A DNA stretch of 64,000 bases from NCBI GenBank assembly GCA_964035575.1, contig OZ037870.1, forward strand, positions 186,001 to 250,000. Direction: 5' to 3'. This document shows positions 41,556 through 53,242 of the stretch, one piece after another. Each line of letters opens with the position of its first letter. Positions within the stretch are counted from its first letter, which is position 1. Both the position numbers and the translations under genes were made by a program. The notes under the pieces were generated by a model. It was not told the origin of the DNA and did not search any database. It saw only the letters and a list, made by a program, of their open reading frames with translations. Source of the DNA: Rhynchopus sp. YZ270_cl-10 (Eukaryota > Euglenozoa > Diplonemea > Diplonemida > Diplonemidae).

Positions 41556-44500
41556 TCAACATGTTGTGGCTCTCCTCCTGGATGCTGGGACTTCGACATT
41601 CGCTCCCATGAGAAGAGGCGAAGGTCCTGTGCCGCTCATTGTCTCCATGTCTGCTCCTGCATCGATGAGCACCTCCACCACATCTGCACGGTTTAGCATC
41701 GCTGCCACATACAACGGAGTGTTGTGGTTACCATCTGCCTGATCCACGTCCACCTGACCCAAGCCCACAAGAAAGCGCACTGTCTCCGTGTGACCGTGCA
41801 TTGCCGCAGCGAAAAGACATGTTTGCCCAGAGTCGTCTGTGACACACGGATCCGCACCAGCATGCACCAACATCTTCACAATGTTGAGACACCCTCTTAT
41901 GCACGCACAGAGAAGAGCCGAACGTCCATAGGAGTCCTTTTCCTCGATGCCTGACCCTGCAATGACCGCCTGCACCGTATCTGCTGAGGGAAAAAAATGT
42001 TTGCCCAGAGTCGTCTGTGAAACGCACATCCGCACCAGCTTGCACCAACATCTCCACAATGTCGAGGCACCCTCTCATGCACGCATAGCGAAGAGCCGAA
42101 GATGCGTTACAATCCTTTTTCTCTACGTCTGCCCCTGCATCAATGAGCACCTCCACCACATCTGCACAGTTGTACAGCGCTGCCGCATGCAATGCAGTCC
42201 GGGAATCGCCATCCGCCTGATCCACATCCACCTGCCCCAAGCCCACAAGAAAGCGCACTGTCTCCGTGTGTCCGTGCATTGCCGCAGAAATAAGACATGT
42301 TTGCCCAGAGTCGTCTGTGACACGCACGTCCGCACCAGCCTGCACCAACATCTCCACAATGTCGAGGCACCCTTTCGCGCACGCATAGTGAAGAGCCGAA
42401 GATGCTTTACAGTCCTTTTTCTCTACGTCTGCCCCTGCAGCGATGAGCACCTGCACCACATCTGCGCGGTTTAGCAGCGCTGCCCCATGCAACGCAGTGA
42501 GGCCATCGCAATCTCCCTTATCCACATCCACCTTCTCCAAGCCCACAAGAAAGCGCACAGTCTCCGTCTGTCCATTTATCGCCGCAGCGAAAAGACATGT
42601 TTTCCCAGAGTCGTCTGTGACACGCACATCCGCACCAGCACGCAACAACATCTCCACAATGTCGAGGCACCCTCTCATGCACGCATAGCGAAGAGCCGAA
42701 GATGCTTTACAGTCCTTTTTCTCTACGTCTGCCCCTGCATCAATGAGCACCTGCACCACATCTGCATGGTTTTGCAGCGCTGACACATGCAATGCAGTGG
42801 TGGAATCGCCATCCGCCTGATCCACATCCACCTTCCCCAAGCCCACAAGAAAGCGCACTGTCTCCGTGTATCCGAGCACTGCCGCAACGTAAAGACATGT
42901 TTGCCCGGAGTCGTCTGTGACACACACGTTCGCACCAGCATGCACCAACATCTTCACAATGTCGAGACACCCTTTAGTGCACGCAATGAGAAGAGCAGAT
43001 AATGCTTTACGGCCCTTTTTCTCTACGTCTGCCCCTGCATCAATGAGCACCTGCACCACATCTGCATGGTTTTGCACCACTGCCCCATGCAATGCAGTGG
43101 TGGAATCGCCATCCGCCTGATCCACATCCACCTGACCCAAGCCCACAAGAAAGCGCACTGTCTCCGTGTGTCCGTGCATTGCCGCAGAAATAAGACATGT
43201 TTGCCCGGAGTCGTCTGTGACACGCACGTCCGCACCAGCATGCACCAACATCTTCACAATGTCGAGGCACCCTTGCGCGCACGCATAGTGAAGAGCAGAA
43301 GATGCTTTACGGCCCTTTTTCTCTACGTCTGCCCCTGCATCAATGAGCACCTGCACCACATCTGCATGGTTTTGCACCACTGCCCCATGCAATGCAGTCC
43401 GGAGATGGATATCTGCCTGATCCACATCCACCTTCCCCAAGCCCACAAGAAAGCGCACTGTCTCCGTGTGACCGTGCATTGCCGCAAAGTAAAGACATGC
43501 TTGTCCGGAGTCGTCTGTGACACACACGTTCGCACCAGCATGCACCAACATCTTCACAATGCCGAGACACCCTTTAGTGCACGCAATGAGAAGAGCAGAT
43601 AATGCTTTAAGGCCCTTTTTCTCTACGTCTGCCCCTGCATCAATGAGCACCTCCACCACATCTGCATGGTTTTGCAGCGCTGCCCCATGCAATGCAGTGG
43701 TGGAATCGCCATCCGCCTGATCCACATCCACCTTCCCCAAGCCCACAAGAAAGCGCACAGTCTCCGTGTGTCCGTGCATTGCCGCAGAAATAAGACATGT
43801 TTGCCCAGAGTCGTCTGTGACACGCACGTCCGCACCAGCCTGCACCAACATCTTCACAATGCCGAGACACCCTTGCGCGCACGCATAGTGAAGAGCAGAA
43901 GATGCTTTACGGCCCTTTTTCTTTACGTCTGCCCCTGCATCAATGAGCACCTGCACCACATCTGCACGGTTTTGCTGCCCCATGCAATGCAGTCCGGAGA
44001 TGGATATCTGCCTGATCCACATCCACCTTCCCCAAGCCCACAAGAAAGCGCACTGTCTCCGTGTATCCGAGCATTGCCGCAGCGTAAAGACATGTTTGCC
44101 CAGAGTCGTTTGTGACACACACGTTCGCACCAGCATGCACCAACATCTTCACAATGCCGAGACACCCTTGCGCGCACGCAATGAGAAGAGCAGATAATGC
44201 TTTACGGCCCTTTTTCTGTACGTCTGCCCCTGCATCAATGAGCACCTGCACCACATCTGCATGGTTTTGCACCACTGCCCCATGCAATGCAGTGGTGGAA
44301 TCGCCATCCGCCTGATCCACATCCACCTTCCCCAAGCCCACAAGAAAGCGCACAGTCTCCGTGTGTCCGTGCATTGCCGCAGAAATAAGACATGTTTGCC
44401 CGGAGTCGTCTGTGACACGCACGTCCGCACCAGCCTGCACCAACATCTTCACAATGCCGAGACACCCTTTAGTGCACGCAATGAGAAGAGCAGATAATGC

Positions 44501-45580
44501 TTTACGGTCCTTTTTCTCTACGTCTGCCCCTGCATCAATGAGCACCTGCACCACATCTGCACGGTTTTGCGCCACTGCCCCATGCAATGCAGTCAGGAGA
44601 TGGATATCTGCCTGATCCACATCCACCTCCAAGCCCACAAGAAAGCGCACTGTCTCCGTGTATCCGAGCATTGCCGCAGCGTAAAGACATGTTGGCCCGG
44701 AGTCGACTGTGGCGCACGCGTTCGCACCAGCATGCACCAACATCTTCACAATGCCGAGACACCCTTGCGCGCACGCATAGTGAAGAGCAGAAGATGCTTT
44801 ACGGCCCTTTTTCTCTACGTCTGCCCCTGCATCAATGAGCACCTGCACCACATCTGCACGGTTTTGCGCCACTGCCCCATGCAATGCAGTGTGGCCATCG
44901 CCATCTGCCTGATTCACATCCACCTGCAAGCTCACAAGAAAGCGCACAGTCTCCGTGCGACCGTGCTTTGCCGCAAAGTAAAGACATGTTTGCCCGGAGT
45001 CGTCTGTGGCACGCACGTCCGCACCAGCCTGCACCAACATCTTCACCATGTCGAGACACCCTTGCGCGCACGCATAGTGAAGAGCAGAAGATGCTTTACG
45101 GCCCTTTTTCTTTACGTCTGCCCCTGCATCAATGAGCACCTGCACCACATCTGCACGGTTTTGCGCCACTGCCCCATGCAATGCAGTCCGGAGATAGATA
45201 TCTGCCTGATCCACATCCACCTGCCCCAAGCCCACAAGAAAGCGCACTGTCTCCGTGTGACCGTGCATTGCCGCAATGTAAAGACATGTTTGCCCGGAGT
45301 CGTCTGTGACACACGCGTTCGCACCAGCATGCACCAACATCTTCACAATGTCGAGACACCCTTTAGTGCACGCAGAGGGAAGAGCCCAAGATGCTACACA
45401 ATCCTTTTTCTCCATGTCTACCCCTGCATCAATGAGCGCCTGCATAAATGCCGCTGCCAAGTCATAGCCCTCCAGGTGAATCCCCTTGGCCTCAGCTTTC
45501 CTCACTGCATCGTTGAGCCTCTCACTTGACTCCAAATATTTAATCACCTCCTCCGGCGCAGCAATTCCCTTTCGCGACAT
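41556..45580 (-). pseudogene. large ankyrin-repeat gene built of 300-bp units, frameshifted
   Basis: The gene starts MSRKGIAAPEEVIKYLESSE at 45580 and continues as about 13 units of 300 nt, each three 33-residue ankyrin repeats (words such as VLIDAGADVEKKG, LVHAGANVCVTDDSG and ETVRFLVGLG). Unit spacing from the recurring CTCTACGTCTGCCCCTGCAT is 300 or 297 nt, except two. Between about 43921 and 44216 it is 295 (a 5-nt loss near 43976) and between about 41943 and 42121 it is 178 (a 122-nt loss). Both break the frame, though each piece stays open. Array collapse in assembly could mimic the second. Confidence 0.75.
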
Positions 45581-45600
45581 CTTCCAAGTTCTCTGTGCGA

Positions 45601-45930
45601 GTGTGGTGTGTTGAGACAACAAGGTTGCGACGGGAAAGAGGGGAGAGGGAGAGGGGGAGGCAAGGGAGCTTTTTATTTTGAAGATATGGTGAAGGAACAA
45701 CAATATTTGAAAAAGTGTGTTTTGACGCGATGTGCACAGCACTGTCGTTCTACCCCTCATAAGAGCAGAGCATGCTGTGCGGCAGACCACATCCATTTCG
45801 TGGTGTACATCTGATATGTGCTAGACACTCATCGGTCCGGTTGGGGTCTTCTGCCTGTTTTGCAGTCTGGGAGAGGCTCGAATAAATCACAATCCCTGAG
45901 TAGCTCATCCAGGCGGAGAAAAGAAAAGAG
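45601..45930. repeat. dispersed upstream module, copy 2
   Basis: About 330 bp matching the module at 39429-39900, lacking its left 75 bp. It begins 20 nt upstream of the start codon of the ankyrin array gene, so its pyrimidine tract (gene strand) lies in that gene's leader. Confidence 0.8.
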
Positions 45931-46069
45931 AAAATGGTGTGGCTCATCCCAAAAAAGAAAGTGTACTTTTTTAGGGTAGTTGACGTTTAGGAAATTTGTC
46001 CATTTTTCTGGAAAATCGTGTCCCATACCCTCCCATACCGCCCTCAAACACCCCACAATGTCGCGACGA

Positions 46070-47554
46070 TCAACATGCTGTAGCTCTCCTCCTGGATGCT
46101 GGAACTCCGACACTCGCTCCCGGGAGAAGAGGCGAATGTGCTCTGCCGCTCATTGTCTCTACGTCTGCCCCTGCATCAATGAGCACCTCCACCACATCTG
46201 CATGGTTTAGCAACACTGCCTCATGCAACGCAGTGTTGTGGTTACCATCTGCCTGATCCACATCCACCTGACCCAAGCCCACAAGAAAGCGCACTATCTC
46301 CGTGTGTCCGTGCCTCGCCGCAGTGGAAAGACATGTCCTCCCGGAGTCGTCTGTGACACGCACGTCCGCACCAGCAGGCACCAACATCTTCACAATGTCG
46401 AGGCACCCTTTCGCGCACGCATAGCTAAGAGCCGAATATGCGTTACAGTGCTTCTTCTCCATGTCTGCCCCTGCATCAATGAGCACCTCCACCACACCTG
46501 CGCGGTTTAGCAACACTGCCACATGCAACGCAGTGTTGTGGTTACCATCTGCCTGATCCACATCCACCTGACCCAAGCCCACAAGAAAGCGCACTATCTC
46601 CGTGTGTCCGTTCATTACCGCAGTGATAAGACATGTACTCCCGGAGTCGTCTGTGACACACGGATCCGCACCAGCATGCACCAACATCTTCACAGTGGAG
46701 AGGCACCCTGTCATGCACGCATAGCTAAGAGCCGAATATGCGTTACAATCCTTTTTCTCCATGTCTGCCCCTGCATCAATGAGCACCTCCACATCTGCAT
46801 GTTCTTGCGCTGCTGCCAGAAACAACGGGGTGTTGTGATCGCCATCTGCCTGATCGACATCCACCTGACCCAAGCCCACAAGAGAGGGCGCTGTCTCCGT
46901 GTATCCGTTCATTGCCGCAGAAATAAGACATGTTTGCCCGGTTTCAGAGCGTGCCGGACCGTTATCCCAGGACTGCGACGAACTAGAGACAAAGCGCTGC
47001 AGAGAGGCTGAGGTGGTCGCATGCTTCTGTGTCGTGCTGTGCGTAGGGAGGTCAGTCACAATGGTTTCTGGAACCTTCGCAAAGTCTTCCCAAATCTGAT
47101 GCGCAAACACCTCCCGCAGATACCCCTGCCCAGGGGTGAATCCAAGCTTCGCGCAGTCCTGCTCTGCGGAGTACCCCTTCGGGTTGTAGTTCGTCCCTGC
47201 CTCTTCGTCAGACGGCTTTACAACACCAACGGTACTGAAAGGGGTGCGTAAGAAGTATGTCCCTCCAACACAGTCTTCATCGACAGAGGCAGTGACGGGG
47301 CTGATGTTTGCAAGGTGTGCTTCGAACTCGGTGTGAAGATGGGATTCTGTGTCATCCTCCGACACATCTGAATCGGAGGAATCGCAGGTACTATCGGTGG
47401 AGCAAATAGGGGCGCTTACGGTGCCTCGTTTTGAAGGGGGCACGTACCGTCCTGCATTCCCTGAGGAAGAGGCGGATAGAGAAACAGTGGTAGAAATGTG
47501 CTCTGAGATCATCCCGTTGCTCTCAACCTCCGCTCTTCCTTCCCATAAGCTCAT
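46070..47554 (-). CDS. ankyrin protein with N-terminal PI3/PI4-kinase-like N-lobe fragment
   Basis: A 494-residue chimera. Residues 1-80 are Ser/Glu-rich and include YVPPSKRG. Residues 90-150 (GGTYFLRTPFSTVGVVKPSD, then NPKGYS, then GFTPGQGYLREVFAHQIW) resemble the ATP-binding N-lobe of the type II/gamma PI4-kinase-like family: GTYFL strand, KPSDEE lysine strand, and glycine-rich LREV helix. No catalytic loop follows. At ARSETGQTCLISAAMNG the frame passes into ankyrin repeats of the neighbouring array type to the end. It is probably a recombination product between a kinase gene and the array. The frame is intact, so it may be expressed; kinase activity is not expected. Confidence 0.65.
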   Translation of the reverse strand: MSLWEGRAEVESNGMISEHISTTVSLSASSSGNAGRYVPPSKRGTVSAPICSTDSTCDSSDSDVSEDDTESHLHTEFEAHLANISPVTASVDEDCVGGTYFLRTPFSTVGVVKPSDEEAGTNYNPKGYSAEQDCAKLGFTPGQGYLREVFAHQIWEDFAKVPETIVTDLPTHSTTQKHATTSASLQRFVSSSSQSWDNGPARSETGQTCLISAAMNGYTETAPSLVGLGQVDVDQADGDHNTPLFLAAAQEHADVEVLIDAGADMEKKDCNAYSALSYACMTGCLSTVKMLVHAGADPCVTDDSGSTCLITAVMNGHTEIVRFLVGLGQVDVDQADGNHNTALHVAVLLNRAGVVEVLIDAGADMEKKHCNAYSALSYACAKGCLDIVKMLVPAGADVRVTDDSGRTCLSTAARHGHTEIVRFLVGLGQVDVDQADGNHNTALHEAVLLNHADVVEVLIDAGADVETMSGRAHSPLLPGASVGVPASRRRATAC

Positions 47555-47710
47555 TTCAAACCGAGATTGGAATTTAGAATCCGTTTTTTTTTTCTCCCGC
47601 TTGAATATATTTGTGTTTTTTTTTTTTTTGTGTTGCGTATCGTGCTTTTGGGAGGGCCAAAAAAAGAAAAAGAAAAAAAGAGAGAAAGAAAAAGGGGCCC
47701 TACTCCCTGT

Positions 47711-48062
47711 AGTGTGGTGTGTTGAGACAACAAGGTTGCGATGGGAAAGAGGGGAGAGGGAGAGGGGGAGGCAAGGGAGCTTTTTATTTTGAAGATATGG
47801 TGAACGAAACAACAATATTTGAAAAAGTGTGTTGACGCGATGTGCACAGCACTGTCGTTCTACCCATCATAAGAGCAGAGCATGCTGTGCGGCAGACCAC
47901 ATCCATTTCGTGGATTTGTGCATCTGATATGTGCTACTCCCGCTGACACTCATCGGTCCGGTTGGGGTCCTCTGCCTGTCTGCAGTCTGGGAGAGGCTCG
48001 AATAAAGCACAATCCCTGAGTAGCTAATCCAGGCGGATAAAAGAAAAGAAAACAAGAAAAGA
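47711..48062. repeat. dispersed upstream module, copy 3
   Basis: About 350 bp matching 45601-45930 and 39429-39900, upstream of the kinase-ankyrin chimera. It ends where the terminal-inverted-repeat element at 48083 is inserted. Confidence 0.8.
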
Positions 48063-48082
48063 GGTCAATAAAAACAAGAAAA

Positions 48083-51000
48083 CACGGATGCTGCCAGATC
48101 TGGCCAGATCTCCAGATCTGGGCCGCCCAGATCTGGCCAGATCTGGAAAAATTTTTTTTTTTTTTTTGAAAAAAAAATTTTCCCAGACGTCCCAGATCTG
48201 GCCAGATCTGGCCAGATCTGGCCAAATCTGGGAGATCTGGGACGTCTGGGAAAATTTTTTTTTCCAGGTACCCCAATGACATAACGAAGTATCGCTTGAA
48301 GTACCGTTCAATATACGTTGCTCGTGTGTGCAAGTTACGAAGTAGGACACACAAGGTATATCAAACGATAAATCAATCAGATAAACGTTACATCATCGGA
48401 AAATTGTTGGCACCGCCGCCCTGTCTTCGTATTTATTACGTCGACAGGCCAAACAGCGTTGGGCTCAGAAGAAGCAGTGCAAAACACTGGGGATCAACAT
48501 GAGAACCAACTCCCAACAACACAGGCTACCGAAGTAGCAGGTGGGGTGTTGCGGGTGTTTGGGGTGAAAGAAAATCGATTTTGGTAAGTTCCAGCAGAAA
48601 ATTCTTAAGTTTGCACAATTGAGAAGGGTGTTACCACTGCCTAATATTATTCGTACATGTGAACCGGTAAGGTCGAGAAGGGTGGACACGGCATACAAGT
48701 ACAAGTACAAGTAAGACGTACCTTCTACAAAGGCTGAATTCGCAATTCTTAAGGGATTGAATTCAGCCCCCACGTGGTGTTTTTGAGAAAATCATTCCAT
48801 GGTATACAGCTAATGGTTCCCGAAGAATGATTCGCCCCTCCTCGTTCATGCAAACTTAAGAAAATTCTGAAGTAACTACAACCTGGCGTGCGGGTACAGA
48901 TGCATTGCTTTGTTCTTTCCTCAAAGTCATGTGTGATCTCTCGGGTCTGTACTAAAGTCAGTGTTTAGATAAGCATCCACTTGACTCGTTCTAACAACCG
49001 TTGAAATCTAGAACAAAGTGAAGTTATTAATGCAGGCACCTCCGACTGACCCACGTACGATGCCAGCCATCCGGATGAAAGCACAAGTACCCTGCGGCCA
49101 ACAACAGAAGATGTAAAAAGGAAACCTAATGACTGGCCCGTACCGTAAGAGAACGAGGGCGGTTCACAACCGCTCGACAGCCGGCGGCCCACCTTCCGTT
49201 GAAGAGTTGTGAGCTTACAGGTACTGCAGTTCGCTGCACCCAACGCTTGATGCACGATAGTCTACACAAGAGAGCAGAAACCCAAAAACACAAAAAGGGT
49301 GGGCGGGGGGGTCACAACATCTCTCTCTTGGCGCCCCATGCTGTACCGACAGTTGGGCCTCACCCTTTCTCTTAGGGATATACATGGACGTCCTTACAGG
49401 CAGCACACCGTAACCCAAAGGCGTGGCAGAGAGACTCCGTAGAGCGACTCTGGCCTGACCGCTGGCCATTTATGCTCCGGGTGCGAGCACCCATCATAGC
49501 ATAGGGGGGCCAGCCTGACCCAGCATTTATATACCCTGCCAGGGTGAACTTGCATAAAAGAGGGCAGGGGCGTTTAGACCCTGAGGACTAGGGGAAGTCC
49601 CGCATACCCCAACAGAAAGACAAAGGCTATGCACTGGTGATATAGGAGAGGCAGGGTTGCTGAAAAACAAAAAGACCCTGAAGGCACAAAAACGCCCCGC
49701 ATACCCCTCCTCGCCTCCTGTTTTGTAATCTCTCAGGTAGGAGACATCGGTTCGAGCGGTCAACACCTTCATAGAGTTTCTGGAGGAACGGACCCCCGGA
49801 TGCAATTTAAGGTCCAGCCCAGGACCGTTGAAATCTAGAACAAAACAATACACTGCCCCTTCTCACACCAAGCCGCCATGCTTCAAGAGCATGCCCTGGG
49901 CAAAAATTACTCTGACAAAAATTGGTTTTCTGGGGGAACGCAATATTTTCTTGTGCCTAGTCCTCCGCAAGCAGAGGACAGACTTTCCGGATCCCGAAGT
50001 CGAATTTCTTGCACTAGCTATGCTCCCTGGATTAAATGGCTATAGCAGTGACTGACTAAGAGTTTCATAATAATTAGGGTGGTCTATGGGGTGGGTTAAT
50101 GGAAAAGTTGGTATATAAACCCGACTTTTACGATCGCCACCTGGTTTTCAAATAATTGCACCAGCTCTTCCATCGGCACTGCTTCGCTGTCACGATGAAG
50201 GGTCGTCGGTTCGGGTACCTGTTAAGAGAAATTGAATGTAAAAGTAGAGACTACAACAAAAAAACAAACAAACAAACAAGAAGCCACCCCGTACCCCTTA
50301 AACGTAAAAGTGACATTTTTGTTGACAAAAAAAAAAAATAGCTAAAAAATAGCGGACATGTCGAAAAGGGAGAAAACCGGGGGGTTAAAAACATACCTTG
50401 CACTCGGCCCACTCTCCAGGTACAAAGAACATCACTGCACAACAAACCCACTACTACGATAGAAAATAACTATTTTTTACCAGGTCGTTTTATTGATGAG
50501 TGTTTTCTGAGTGCACACTCAGTGGGGACAAAATGCAACACTTACCGAAAAAATTCTCCAATCGGACAAAAACCTTTCTAAACACCCAAAAAAAAACACC
50601 TCAGTCCACATCCGCTGGGGTCGCGAGATGGAAATATATGGTTTTACAGCTTTTAGGGGGTCTAGCGTGGGTCCCAGATGCATTTTGCAGCGGGTCTGTG
50701 TGTGCCTCAACCGCTTCACAGTACCCTTTTTTGTAACTGAAAACGACGCATCCTGTACCTAAGTGCACTGAAGCCTTGCTTGCGTCCTCGTGGTTTTGGG
50801 CGTTCGCACGCGAGAATCATTATCGCATTCTCACATGTAATTCTCGCATCACGGAGAGGATTTTAGCGTCACGTGACCACAAAAAAAGTGCACAAAATTA
50901 GTTTGGTCAAAAATCACCTTGCACTTGTGAAGGAATTGCTAAGGAAATGTGAAATATGCGTGTTTTGGTACACAAAAGTGCGTTTTGGGTGGTTCTGAAG

Positions 51001-51866
51001 GGTCAAAACACCAAAAAAATGCGTTTTTTTTGCATTTTTGGTCACCCAAGGACCCACTATTTTGGTTGATATTTTTTTTTTCCCTTTGCGAAAAAATACC
51101 CAAAAATCACGGCTATAAAAACGCTAAGGAAAAATCGATATTCATTTTTTTGGGCAGAGAAGTGCGTTTTAGGCGCCCACAGATGGTCAAAACATCAAAA
51201 TTTTTGTGTTTTTGGCATCTGGACACCCAAGGACCCACTATCAGGGGTGAATTTTTTTTGCCTGAGATTTGCCTTTGCCAAAATCGGAAAAAAAAAATTA
51301 TGAAGGAAATTGCTAAGAAAAAGTCGAAATTGTGGGCCCCTGTAGTGCATATGGCGGTACCCCAGATCGTCAAAACACCCGACTCTTGCGTTTTTTTGCA
51401 CTTTTTGGTGCACAAAAACCCTACTCAGGGGTCAAAATTTTCCCGGAAAAAAAAATTTTTTTTTTTGAGATTTTTCAAAAATCGACTTGTCTTTGGTAAA
51501 AACCACGAAATTTCGGGTTCGCAAAACCACGTTTTAGACCCCCACAGATGCTCAAAAGTGCCAAATTTTGCTTTAAATGGCCTCAAATCGTCGAAATTAG
51601 CCCTATTTTGGGGCGAAAAAAAAAATTCGAGAGTCCCTTTCCCTGGGAGACAATAGCCAGAAATCTGAGAAAAAAAAAAAACTGGCCAGATTTCCAGATC
51701 TGGCCAGATCTGGGGGGTTTTTTTTTTTTTTTGAAAAAAAAATTTTCCCAGATTCCCAGATCTGGCCAGATCTGGCCAGATCTGGAAACAAGATCTCCAC
51801 ATCTGGAAACCGAGCCAGATCTGGGAAATTGGCCCCCAAATCTGGCCAGATCTGGCAGCATCCGTG
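48083..51866. mobile_element. terminal-inverted-repeat element, 3.8 kb, non-autonomous
   Basis: The first 27 bp (48083-48109, beginning CACGGATGCTGCC) and last 27 bp (51840-51866) are perfect reverse complements. The flanks are AGAAAA at 48077-48082 and at 51867-51872, a likely 6-bp target duplication, though the sequence is simple. Inside each end lie clusters of the palindrome CCAGATCTGG (48091-48250 and 51680-51856) around poly-T/poly-A stretches, like subterminal binding sites. The 3.4-kb interior has no recognisable transposase. No known superfamily fits securely. Confidence 0.65.
48997..49844. repeat. GC-richer segment flanked by 21-bp direct repeats
   Basis: ACCGTTGAAATCTAGAACAA plus one A occurs at 48997-49017 and 49824-49844. 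The 806 bp between them are richer in G and C than the flanks. On the minus strand the segment has a TATATAAATG word and two copies of GGGGTATGCGGG. It may be a nested insertion with target duplications; no protein or RNA family is recognised. Confidence 0.5.
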
Positions 51867-52280
51867 AGAAAACAAAGCACTTCAACATTTGAATTCAATA
51901 AAGTGATAACATAGGTATAGGGATCAACAAAACGTTCCCAACTTTCTTTTTGCTTTTTTTACAACAAGAACAATACACAAGGTCGAAGCTGGATAAAAAA
52001 AAGTAAGGTTGAATGGCAAACAGTTAAAGGTATAAAAGGTCAGGGCAAGTATGCGGGCAGAACAAGAAACAAGCGAGTATGCTGTAGCAGTCTGCAGCAC
52101 TGCAGTTCATGCTGGTCTCAAAAAATAAATGAAAAAATAAAGTTAATATGGACGCACGCGGTGCCGATGCCAGTCCTTCAACAATACCACTGTAGTGCTC
52201 CTCCATCGCCTGTCGGAAACCGGAAACCGGACCTACCCTTAAAAAAATTTCCCCTCAAAAATAAAAGGTGGGTGAAGTTA

Positions 52281-53239
52281 GGGGTGGCATCAAAACAAAA
52301 AACGCGGACAATGTCCGCGTTTTTGGGGGGGGAGGGGGGGGTCTGAAATTCCAGAAAACGCGGACATTTTGGGGTTTTTTTTTCCTGGAAATTTTTTTTC
52401 TTTGCCGGGGTTGTACACGATTTTGACCAAAATTTATAAAAACTCGTCCATTTCGGCAAATTGACCCCACCACAGAACCGGCGGATTCAGGAAATGCAAA
52501 TGCCGGTGTTTTCGGGCAAAATAAAAAATACAAGATGCCCGCGTTTTTTTTTGCAAAATGTACACGCATGGGGGGCCCTAAAACCCCTGCTACCACGTGT
52601 TTCTACAGGCAAACACTTGGACCCATTGACCTTACACGACGGGTTTTGACCAAAATCAAGAACTTGCCCATTTTGGCAAATTGACCCCACCACAGAAAGG
52701 ACGGATTCCGGAAATGCAAATGCCGGTGTTTTTGCGCATTTTCATGGTTTCAGCATCAGAGAGAGAAAATCTGCGTTGTGGGATTTACCTTGGCCCCTTT
52801 ACCTTACACTCATTTTGACCAAAACCAAGAACTTGGCCATTTCGGCAAATTGACCCCACCACAGCGCGGACAGATTCCGGAAATGCCAATTGCGGCATGT
52901 TTTGGGGCTGAAAAATTTTCACCAGAAAATTTTTTTCAGCAGCATTTTTTGGCCGAAAATGGGCCCCACGTATTAGTGACCGGGCTCATATTTTCAAAAA
53001 TTTAAGTGGTCAAAAAATTGTCCAATTTTCGAGATTGACCCCACCACTTTCTGGACGGATTCCGGAAATGCCAAAAAACTGTGTTTTGGGTCACGAATTT
53101 GCACCCCGTCACCCAAAAACCAGCAAAAAATAGGGGGGAAAAAAACCAAAAATGTCCGCGTTTTGGGGGGGGGAGGGGGGGGTCTGAAATTCCCCAAAAA
53201 CGCGGACATTGTCCGCGTTTTTTGTTTTGATGCCACCCC
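52281..53239. mobile_element. PIF/Harbinger-like (Tourist-type) MITE, 959 bp
   Basis: The ends are perfect 48-bp inverted repeats (52281-52328 and 53192-53239) beginning GGGGTGGCATCAAAAC and containing the palindromic words CGCGGACA and TGTCCGCG. The flanks are TTA at 52278-52280 and 53240-53242, the 3-bp duplication typical of PIF/Harbinger. No transposase is present. The interior carries, in reverse orientation, the modules also found in the hAT-like element at 15.3-15.7 kb. Confidence 0.8.
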
Positions 53240-53242
53240 TTA

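Noticed and set aside
41556-45580. 300-bp array as a satellite or CRISPR-like repeat
   Set aside because: Units translate into three ankyrin repeats each; there are no short repeats with unique spacers.
49740-49780. tRNA-like GGTTCGAG word
   Set aside because: No matching acceptor, D or anticodon stems could be drawn around it.
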